Source: Tissierella_A sp964489715
GTDB taxonomy: Bacteria > Bacillota > Clostridia > Tissierellales > Tissierellaceae
Length of the DNA: 58,807 bases
Reading direction: 5' to 3'
Assembly: GCA_964489715.1 (NCBI GenBank)
Contig: CAZBAK010000007.1
Span: forward strand, 1 to 58,807
Both the position numbers and the translations under genes were made by a program. Below the pieces are notes generated by a model. That model was not told the DNA's origin, made no database searches, and saw nothing but the letters and a program-made list of their open reading frames with translations. Below are positions 52,708-58,807 of this stretch, one piece after another; within the stretch, counting starts at the first letter, position 1; each line of letters begins with the position of its first letter.

Positions 52708-53442
52708 TTAATTATATCTCATAATAACTCGATCATTCAATCCATTCCAATAAGCATCATTGTACAATTTATTTATATTTCTAGTTATTATATTTAATAC
52801 TTCTTTATAAACAACCTTTAATTCCTCTAAAGTAAGTACACTTTCCTCATCTTTAATATAAGGTGAACAAGAATCATAATCTATGGCTAATTGCTTATCT
52901 AGATATTTATTTAAATTTAGAATTTTAGGTTTTAATATGTTTTCAGTATAGTTGTCTATAGTCTCCTCAAGCATATTTTGTGTTTCTTTTTCCTGAAGTA
53001 ATCTTTCATATATATTGTCCTTAAATTTTTCTACTTCTTTTATAGAATTATCAAAATGAAATAAATATTTCATATTATATAATTCTGAAATTGAAAAGTA
53101 TTCTAAAGTTATATTTTCTAGTTTATCTATATGTTTTTTATTTAAATAGCCTGATTTATAACCATCTAAGTATATAAGAAGCTCTAGTCTGTTTATATCT
53201 TCATGGATCAATTCTCCTAGATTATAAGCCATTAAATGATTTCCTTTTCTTTTCTTTAAGACTTTTGTTATATTTTTCCTAAGTCTTTCTATAGAAATGT
53301 ACTTAGGAAATATATTATTGATATTGCTTTCTAAATCATATAGATTAAGGAGGATATGTATACAATTTATATCATTATTAAACAAAAAGTTGTATTTTAA
53401 TCCTTCATATAAATCATAAACTTTTGAATCTGACAATGCCAT
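52708..53442 (-). CDS. Protein of unknown function (244 residues)
   Basis: I do not recognise this protein. It is 244 residues, mostly predicted helical, acidic-basic mixed, rich in Asn, Leu, Ile and Lys, without a signal peptide or clear transmembrane segment. Visible stretches: MALSDSKVYDLYEGLKYNF at the start, HLMAYNLGELIHEDINRLEL (about 68-87) and YNDAYWNGLNDRVIMRYN at the end. AAGGAGG precedes the ATG. It is a single-gene unit with a strong terminator and a 38-bp palindrome upstream. Codon use is like its neighbours. Confidence 0.8.
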   Translation of the reverse strand: MALSDSKVYDLYEGLKYNFLFNNDINCIHILLNLYDLESNINNIFPKYISIERLRKNITKVLKKRKGNHLMAYNLGELIHEDINRLELLIYLDGYKSGYLNKKHIDKLENITLEYFSISELYNMKYLFHFDNSIKEVEKFKDNIYERLLQEKETQNMLEETIDNYTENILKPKILNLNKYLDKQLAIDYDSCSPYIKDEESVLTLEELKVVYKEVLNIITRNINKLYNDAYWNGLNDRVIMRYN

Positions 53443-53489
53443 AAATTATCCTCCTTTTTACCTTTTTATTCTTTACTATTATCAATTAC

Positions 53490-53527
53490 CATTATACTAT
53501 AAATCAATATTGATTTATAGTATAATG
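53490..53527. repeat. 38-bp perfect palindrome upstream of the unknown gene
   Basis: Nineteen-base arms without spacer, centre between 53508 and 53509 (core AAATCAATATTGATTT). It contains TATAAT-like sequence on both strands. It lies 48 bases before the ATG of the 244-residue protein and could be an operator or a hairpin. Confidence 0.9.
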
Positions 53528-53569
53528 CAAGATTAAGCTATAAAATTATATATGTAGTTATAAAGACAG

Positions 53570-53600
53570 AAAAATATATTGGTTGAACCAATATATTTTT
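53570..53600 (-). terminator. Terminator of the phospholipase C-like gene
   Basis: Fifteen-pair perfect stem (53570-53584 with 53586-53600) with core GGTTGAACC, 23 bases after the stop; both flanks are A/T-rich. Confidence 0.8.
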
Positions 53601-53622
53601 CTTTTTATTTAATATTTAACTA

Positions 53623-54327
53623 TTAAACTTCAAATACAAATTGTCTTTGTAATTCTTCTGAATATGCGTTTATAGTGTCTAAAATAAAATAACTTATCCT
53701 AGTATTAAATTCTGCTGCAAAATTTAAATCATTATCAAAACTAAATTTCATAGAATATTCTTCTATAACAGATTCAATATAGTCTTTAATTTGTGTCCTT
53801 AGTTCTACAGATTGATTTTCATATAAGTCTATGTCATTAGTTAAAATTATATTTTTCTTAAAATCATGATGCTTAGCATAATTATCTAAATCTTTTTCAT
53901 ATTTTATATGTTTTTTCATAGAACCAAAAAATGTCCATCTTTTTGCATGGGGAACACAGACAAAGTCAGTCAAATAATGTGATATTATTCCAATTTTTCG
54001 ACTTAATAGTTTCATAGTTATAGAATCTATACCTCGATCAAAATCTACAAATCTACTCATAAAAATAATCTTAATAATTTCATTTGTAATATAATCTATA
54101 CTTTCATCTTTATAATGTCTAATAAATCTATACTTTGGCAATATATCTGGAGCAATTGAACCCCATAGAAGTTTATCTTTATCTAGTTTTAATCCATACT
54201 TTTCAAACACATTATCATAAATATCACTTGCTATAAGTTTGTGGCTATCTGCAAATATATAAAACAGCTCCTTTGCAATAAAAATTTCGTTAACTATCTC
54301 TCTTCTACATAATATAATATTTTCCAT
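53623..54327 (-). CDS. Zinc-dependent phospholipase C family protein
   Basis: 234 residues resembling the zinc-dependent phospholipase C/S1-P1 fold family: SHKLIASDIYDNV (about 29-41), LWGSIAPDILPKYRFIRHYK (about 54-73, with the IAPD motif), GIISHYLTDFVCVPHAKRW (about 113-131, conserved His/Asp) and HIKYEKDLDNYAKHHDF. These supply the metal ligands of the family. Unlike secreted toxins, no signal peptide is seen, so it is probably cytoplasmic; the substrate is unknown. The ribosome site is weak. Confidence 0.75.
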   Translation of the reverse strand: MENIILCRREIVNEIFIAKELFYIFADSHKLIASDIYDNVFEKYGLKLDKDKLLWGSIAPDILPKYRFIRHYKDESIDYITNEIIKIIFMSRFVDFDRGIDSITMKLLSRKIGIISHYLTDFVCVPHAKRWTFFGSMKKHIKYEKDLDNYAKHHDFKKNIILTNDIDLYENQSVELRTQIKDYIESVIEEYSMKFSFDNDLNFAAEFNTRISYFILDTINAYSEELQRQFVFEV

Positions 54328-54423
54328 CTTTAGTCAACTAATAAGAAAGTTTATTCAATTAGTCATCTTAATTTTACTTTTATTTCAAAGAAGGTTTTTT
54401 CTGCTACATAAACTTAAGTAAAT

Positions 54424-56070
54424 TTATAATTCAGCAATTTGTGTCAATGCACTTGTAATTGGAGGGACTATTTGTTTCTTTCTTGAAAGCACTCCTTTAA
54501 CGTAGAAAGAATTATTTATAACTTCTTTTTCAAAAGCCTTGCCTATTAATTCTATATTTTCCCCAACTACTATCAGTTCAGATGCTTCATCAAATATATC
54601 AGTTAGCATAACTATAAAAGTAGCATAGTTTTCATTTTTTCTCTTTTCCTCCATCAGTTCCAGCAATTCACCCTTTATATCTTTTAAGCTTTCTCTATCC
54701 ATTGTATATACCTGTGCAATACCTATTTTTTCTTCGTTTATTGTGAACATTTTAAAGTCTTCTTTTAATAGTTCTTTTGCAGTTTTTCCCTTTAAAGATG
54801 TTCCCCTTTTAAACATTTCACCAGCAAATTCATCCACATCAATATCAGCTATTTTTTCTAATCTTTTCAGCATTATTTTATCAGTATTGGTAGAAGTAGG
54901 AGATCTAAATAAAAGTGTATCAGATATAATTGCAGCTGCCAATATACCAGCTATCTTTTTAGATGGCCTTCTACCATTTTCAAAATATATAGATGCAATT
55001 ATTGTAGCTGTACTTCCCACTGGTTCATTTCTAAAATAAATAGGGCTTCCAGTAAATACATCTGCGACTCTATGGTGGTCTATTATTTCTAATATCTCAG
55101 ATTCTTCTAAACCATCTATAGATTGACTTCTTTCATTGTGATCTACTAATATAACTTTCTTTTTCATACTAGAAATAAGATGATATCTGGATATAAGTCC
55201 TATTACTTTGTTGTTATCTACTACAGGGTATGCCCTGTATCTAGTTTGAGACATTTTCTTTTTTACATCATCTACTAGATCATCTAAGTCAAAGTAACTC
55301 AAGTTGTCTTTACTAGCTACATAGTCTATTGGTATAGATTGGGTTATCAACCTGGATGTTGTAAAGGTATCATGAGGTGTGCTTATAATCGATATATTCT
55401 TTTCTTTTGCCTTATCTATTATTTTTTTATCAACTTCTCCATTCCCTGTTATTATCAATAGAGATATATCTTTATCCAGTGAAAGTGCTTGACTATCCTT
55501 TCTATCACCACATATAACTATATCATTTTTTTCTATACAATCTTTCATAGATTCTGTTTCCATAGCAAGAACTATTATTTTCCCTGTAAATCCCTTTCTA
55601 TCCTTCGATATAAATACTGGTGTCGCTGAAAGAGAATCTATAATATTATCTATAGATGTATTGGATTTTCCTATTATTGAATTGTCCCATACATCTATAT
55701 AAGATTGAATAATGTCTGAAATAGTTACAATACCATTTAATTTTTCATTTTCATCTATTACAGCCAGACTGTTCAATCTATTTCTTTTCATAAGGTCTAG
55801 TCCCATCCTTAAAGAAATATCTGAAGTAATAGGTGAAATTTTATCAAAATCCAAATCTTCTACACTTAATTTTAAGGTTTCAAGTAAAATTGGTGCCTCT
55901 ACACCAAAATATTCTAATATAAATTCAGTCTCTCTATTTATATTTCCAAGTCTTACAGGGATAGCTTCTATATCTCCAATTGTATTTTTGTATTCTGCAT
56001 AAGCAATAGCTGAACATATAGAATCTGAATCTGGATTCTTGTGTCCCGTTATATAAACTATATTCTTCAT
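54424..56070 (-). CDS. Manganese-dependent inorganic pyrophosphatase with CBS and DRTGG domains
   Basis: Family II pyrophosphatase of 548 residues (about 310 in simple forms). Order: N-terminal DHH part YITGHKNPDSDSICSAIAYA (about 5-24), first CBS (about 68-130), a DRTGG-type domain (about 190-245), second CBS (about 245-305), then VDHNERSQSIDGL and EIIDHHRV (about 315-345), and DHHA2 with SDTLLFRSPTSTNTDK. CBS-containing PPases are typically regulated by adenine nucleotides. The ATG at 56070 follows AAAGGGGG. Confidence 0.92.
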   Translation of the reverse strand: MKNIVYITGHKNPDSDSICSAIAYAEYKNTIGDIEAIPVRLGNINRETEFILEYFGVEAPILLETLKLSVEDLDFDKISPITSDISLRMGLDLMKRNRLNSLAVIDENEKLNGIVTISDIIQSYIDVWDNSIIGKSNTSIDNIIDSLSATPVFISKDRKGFTGKIIVLAMETESMKDCIEKNDIVICGDRKDSQALSLDKDISLLIITGNGEVDKKIIDKAKEKNISIISTPHDTFTTSRLITQSIPIDYVASKDNLSYFDLDDLVDDVKKKMSQTRYRAYPVVDNNKVIGLISRYHLISSMKKKVILVDHNERSQSIDGLEESEILEIIDHHRVADVFTGSPIYFRNEPVGSTATIIASIYFENGRRPSKKIAGILAAAIISDTLLFRSPTSTNTDKIMLKRLEKIADIDVDEFAGEMFKRGTSLKGKTAKELLKEDFKMFTINEEKIGIAQVYTMDRESLKDIKGELLELMEEKRKNENYATFIVMLTDIFDEASELIVVGENIELIGKAFEKEVINNSFYVKGVLSRKKQIVPPITSALTQIAEL

Positions 56071-56105
56071 CTTATCCCCCTTTTGAAGCAAGTTTTAAAT
56101 CTAAT

Positions 56106-56897
56106 TTATTTTTCACCTATAAATAAAGTTCCTTTTTCTTTCCCTTCGCTTAAATCTAATATAATGTTTTCTTGCTTACCTTTGGCAACTATTAAAGATG
56201 CTCCATATGGATTTATAATTTTAGCAGCTTTAATTTTAGTTTCTATGCCACCAGTTCCAAAAGAACTACTTTCACCTATTGAAATACTTTTTTCAAGTTC
56301 ATTAGGGTCTATTACTACTTCTATAAGTTTAGCATCTTTATGCTCTACAGGACTTTTATCAAATACTCCTATTATATCACTTAAGATTATTAATAAATCT
56401 CCACCCCATAGCTCTGTAGTTTTAGCGGCCATTAAATCATTATCACCTATTTTAATTTCCTCCACACATACTGTATCATTTTCATTTATAATAGGGATTA
56501 CACCCTCATCTAACAATGTAAAAAGAGTATTTCTAATGTTTAAAGTTCTAGCCTCTGATTCAAAATCTTCTTTAGTTAACAAGATTTGTGCAATATGAAG
56601 ATTATAGTCTCCAAATATTTTCCTATATGAATCCATCAATTCCACTTGTCCAATAGCACATAGGGCTTGCTTATAGTTTATATCTTCTTTTCTTGACCAT
56701 TTCCCTATAGTACTGACACCTGCTATTCTTGCTCCTGAAGATACAAGTATAACTCTTTTGCCCTTCTCCATTAAAGCATGTACTTGAAAAGCTAAATTCT
56801 TTATAAATTTTTTATCTATAGTTCCATCCTCACTAGTTATTGTACTACTACCAATTTTTATTACAATTTTTTTACTATCTTGTATAGTTTCTTTCAT
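56106..56897 (-). CDS. proB: Glutamate 5-kinase
   Basis: First enzyme of proline synthesis. The 263-residue form has the amino acid kinase domain only, with no C-terminal PUA domain, common in anaerobic Firmicutes. Motifs: IVIKIGSSTIT (about 11-21), LVSSGARIAGV (about 51-61), IINENDTVCVEEIKIGDND (about 134-152) and GTGGIETKIKAAKI (about 214-227). Eight bases downstream of proA. Confidence 0.96.
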   Translation of the reverse strand: MKETIQDSKKIVIKIGSSTITSEDGTIDKKFIKNLAFQVHALMEKGKRVILVSSGARIAGVSTIGKWSRKEDINYKQALCAIGQVELMDSYRKIFGDYNLHIAQILLTKEDFESEARTLNIRNTLFTLLDEGVIPIINENDTVCVEEIKIGDNDLMAAKTTELWGGDLLIILSDIIGVFDKSPVEHKDAKLIEVVIDPNELEKSISIGESSSFGTGGIETKIKAAKIINPYGASLIVAKGKQENIILDLSEGKEKGTLFIGEK

Positions 56898-56905
56898 AGT
56901 TCCCC

Positions 56906-58147
56906 CTACTTTCTAATTTGACCTTGTCCCATTATTAGATACTTGTATGTTACAAGCTCTTTTAATCCTACTGGACCTCTTGCATGTATTTTTTGTGTAC
57001 TTATACCCATTTCTGCACCAAAACCAAATTCTGCCCCATCTGTAAACCTTGTAGATGCATTTACATATACAGTGGAAGCATCTATTCTTCTTTGGAATTT
57101 ATTAGCATTTGTTAAGCTTTCAGTAACTATAGATTCTGAATGTTTACTACCATATTTATTTATATGCTCTATAGCTTCATCTACATCTTCCACTATTTTT
57201 ATAGCTAATATAGCATCTAAGAATTCTTCCTTATAATCATCTTCTGATGCATGCTCAACTTTGATAATTTCATTGGTCTTGTTACAGCCTCTCATCTCTA
57301 TCTTATCTTCTAAAGCATTATAAACCATAGGTAAAAACTTTTCCTTTACATCTTTATGAACCAATAAGCTCTCACAGGCATTACAAACTCCTAGTCTTTG
57401 AGTTTTTGCATTTATTAAAATCTCTAGTGCACTATCTAAATTTGCAGTCTTATCTACAAATAAATGACAATTACCTTCACCAGTTTGTAAAGTTGGAACT
57501 GTTGAATTCTCTATTACAAACTGTATTAAAGATCTTCCACCTCTTGGTATTATTAAATCAATATAATCATTTGACTTTAACATTTCTAATACTAGTTCTC
57601 TATCTGTGTCCTCAATAAAGGCTATAACATCTTCTGAAATAGAAGAATTCTTTAAACCTTTTTTAATAGCCTTAACGAGAGCTATATTTGAATTAATAGC
57701 TGAAGAACTTCCTCTTAGCATAATACAATTTCCTGATTTTAATGCTAAAGAAAAAGCATCAACAGTTACATTTGGTCTTGATTCATATACAATACCTAAA
57801 ACACCTATAGGAGTTGTCATTTTCGATATAGTAAGGCCATTCTCCATAGTCCATACCTCATTTGATTGCCATATAGGATCTCCTAGAGCTATTATATTAT
57901 CAATTCCATCTAATATACCATCTAATCTACTGTCATCCAGCATCAAGCGATCTATTATTGCATCTGTCAGTTTATTTTCTTTTGCTGATCTTATATCTTT
58001 ACTGTTTGCATCTAATATTTCTTTTCTATTTTTATCAATAGATTTTTTAACCTCTTCAAGAGCTATGTTTTTATCCTTTGTAGAAGCTATTGATAACTTT
58101 TCTTCTGCTTTTTTTAAGGCTATACCTTTATCTTTAATATAAGTCAT
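56906..58147 (-). CDS. proA: Gamma-glutamyl phosphate reductase
   Basis: Second enzyme of proline synthesis, NADPH-dependent reduction of glutamyl phosphate. The 413-residue aldehyde-dehydrogenase-like protein has PIGVLGIVYESRPNVTVD (about 113-130), GNCIMLRGSSSA (about 139-150), LIIPRGG (about 202-208) and the catalytic Cys in RLGVCNACESLLVHK (about 251-265), with STRFTDGAEFGFGAEMGIST near the end. AGGAGG precedes the ATG. Confidence 0.97.
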   Translation of the reverse strand: MTYIKDKGIALKKAEEKLSIASTKDKNIALEEVKKSIDKNRKEILDANSKDIRSAKENKLTDAIIDRLMLDDSRLDGILDGIDNIIALGDPIWQSNEVWTMENGLTISKMTTPIGVLGIVYESRPNVTVDAFSLALKSGNCIMLRGSSSAINSNIALVKAIKKGLKNSSISEDVIAFIEDTDRELVLEMLKSNDYIDLIIPRGGRSLIQFVIENSTVPTLQTGEGNCHLFVDKTANLDSALEILINAKTQRLGVCNACESLLVHKDVKEKFLPMVYNALEDKIEMRGCNKTNEIIKVEHASEDDYKEEFLDAILAIKIVEDVDEAIEHINKYGSKHSESIVTESLTNANKFQRRIDASTVYVNASTRFTDGAEFGFGAEMGISTQKIHARGPVGLKELVTYKYLIMGQGQIRK

Positions 58148-58221
58148 TTAACTCTCCTCCTATTTTAATATATAATACAATAAGTATATCACATATTTAA
58201 AAATAATTTAATATAATAAAA

Positions 58222-58258
58222 AAACACTACAAATTATAAAACATAATTTGTAGTGTTT
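58222..58258 (-). terminator. Terminator of the tRNA cluster
   Basis: Sixteen-pair perfect stem (58222-58237 with 58243-58258), followed by a run of T on the minus strand, two bases after the 3' end of tRNA-Arg. Confidence 0.92.
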
Positions 58259-58260
58259 AT

Positions 58261-58337
58261 TGGCGTACCCTGAGGGATTCGAACCCCCGGCCCCTTGGTT
58301 CGTAGCCAAGTACTCTATCCAGCTGAGCTAAGGGTAC
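58261..58337 (-). tRNA. tRNA-Arg (anticodon ACG)
   Basis: 77 bases including an encoded CCA. Acceptor GTACCCT/AGGGTAC, D-arm with AGCTCAGCTGGATAGAG, anticodon loop CTACGAA, and T-loop GTTCGAATCCC. Confidence 0.96.
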
Positions 58338-58345
58338 CTGTTTTA

Positions 58346-58419
58346 TGGAGCGGGTGAAGGGAATCGAACCCTCGCAATCAGCTTGGAAGGCTGGAGCTCT
58401 ACCACTGAGCTACACCCGC
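58346..58419 (-). tRNA. tRNA-Gly (anticodon TCC)
   Basis: 74 bases with encoded CCA. Acceptor GCGGGTG/CACCCGC, anticodon loop CTTCCAA, and T-loop GTTCGATTCCC. Confidence 0.96.
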
Positions 58420-58423
58420 ATCT

Positions 58424-58464
58424 TAAAAAAACAACCCCAAAAGGAAAAAATTCCCTCCGGGGTT
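58424..58464 (-). terminator. Terminator inside the tRNA cluster
   Basis: Outer stem AACCCC/GGGGTT (58433-58438 with 58459-58464) with an inner GGAA/TTCC pairing, followed on the minus strand by a run of T (58424-58430). It separates tRNA-Gly-GCC from tRNA-Gly-TCC. Confidence 0.75.
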
Positions 58465-58469
58465 AATCG

Positions 58470-58544
58470 TGGAGCGGAAGACGAGATTCGAACTCGCGAC
58501 CCTCGCCTTGGCAAGGCGATGCTCTACCACTGAGCCACTTCCGC
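58470..58544 (-). tRNA. tRNA-Gly (anticodon GCC)
   Basis: 75 bases with encoded CCA. Acceptor GCGGAAG/CTTCCGC, anticodon loop TTGCCAA, and T-loop GTTCGAATCTC. Confidence 0.96.
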
Positions 58545-58568
58545 ATGAAAATTTTTCTATGTATTTTA

Positions 58569-58653
58569 TGGTGGGGGAAACTGGATTCGAACCAGTGAAA
58601 GCTTAGCTAACGGATTTACAGTCCGTCCCCTTTAGCCACTCGGGCACTCCCCC
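58569..58653 (-). tRNA. tRNA-Tyr (anticodon GTA)
   Basis: 85 bases with encoded CCA and a long variable arm, as in bacterial tRNA-Tyr. Acceptor GGGGGAG/TTCCCCC with one wobble, anticodon loop CTGTAAA, and T-loop GTTCGAATCCA. Confidence 0.96.
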
Positions 58654-58675
58654 GGAGTAGTTATTAGTACATCTA

Positions 58676-58751
58676 TGGAGCTGGCGAGAGGAATTGAACC
58701 CCCAACCTATTGATTACAAGTCAATTGCTCTGCCAATTGAGCTACGCCAGC
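58676..58751 (-). tRNA. tRNA-Thr (anticodon TGT)
   Basis: 76 bases with encoded CCA. Acceptor GCTGGCG/CGCCAGC, anticodon loop CTTGTAA, and T-loop GTTCAATTCCT. The cluster probably continues, or has its promoter, beyond the right edge. Confidence 0.96.
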
Positions 58752-58807
58752 ATATATAATTTTATTTTGTTTGAACAACTTTAATTTCAGTACTAGCAAA
58801 CATAACT

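Noticed and set aside
56041..56598. 185-residue plus-strand open frame opposite proB
   Set aside because: Antisense shadow of proB; hydrophobic-looking only because it mirrors the codons of the real gene.
57606..58142. 178-residue plus-strand open frame opposite proA
   Set aside because: Antisense shadow of proA, with no start signals.
58345..58533. 62-residue open frame across two glycine tRNA genes
   Set aside because: Reads through tRNA-Gly-TCC and tRNA-Gly-GCC; such frames are a common false call.

Overview
The window is a low-GC (roughly 30% G+C), gene-dense stretch of a Firmicutes chromosome. Gene order (rpmB / fakA / recG; rpe-rsgA-prkC-stp-rlmN-rsmB-fmt-def-priA-coaBC-rpoZ-gmk-remA-yicC; sepF-yggT-ylmH-divIVA), strong AGGAGG ribosome sites, TATAAT promoters and frequent TTG starts point to an anaerobic clostridial lineage. 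My best guess is Tissierellales or a near relative, but that is inference from gene content. It looks like a draft assembly: ten Ns lie inside prkC.

Almost every gene is on the minus strand. Only rpmB, rqcH and a two-gene threonine/serine exporter are on plus. From left to right: recG (cut by the window edge), fakA and an Asp23 protein; rpmB; thiN; then a long translation and cell-envelope block from coaBC to rpe with the PASTA kinase/phosphatase pair prkC-stp; yicC-remA-gmk-rpoZ; rqcH facing an RluA-type pseudouridine synthase and lspA; a divisome block (HlyD-like membrane protein, yggS, sepF, yggT, ylmH, divIVA); gpsA, plsY, der and a DUF512 radical-SAM-like protein; glyA; thrE pair; a small RseC/MucC membrane protein; aspS and malic enzyme; recJ-rsh-dtd-MBL-hemZ; secD-secF, yajC, tgt, queA, ruvB, ruvA, ruvC; two poorly known proteins; a CBS-domain pyrophosphatase; proA-proB; and five tRNA genes (Thr, Tyr, Gly-GCC, Gly-TCC, Arg-ACG).

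The most interesting locus is 35219-35641. An RseC/MucC-family gene reads through an in-frame TGA at codon 25. The TGA sits exactly where the first cysteine of the family's N-terminal Cys cluster is expected (Ser-Ala-[TGA]-Gly, then three further Cys). The 46 nt after it fold into a hairpin with a four-base apical loop starting 25 nt past the TGA, which fits a bacterial SECIS element. I read it as a selenocysteine-containing RseC protein. The selenocysteine machinery itself is not in the window.

Other points worth attention are a yggS gene with no ATG/GTG/TTG start (best start ATC behind a perfect Shine-Dalgarno), a prkC gene that becomes whole when joined across a 19-bp direct repeat flanking the N gap, a terminator hairpin and a 28-bp palindrome in front of secD, and a 38-bp perfect palindrome in the promoter region of an unknown gene at 52708-53442. 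Apart from these, the window is ordinary housekeeping DNA; I see no prophage, insertion sequence, CRISPR array or defence island.
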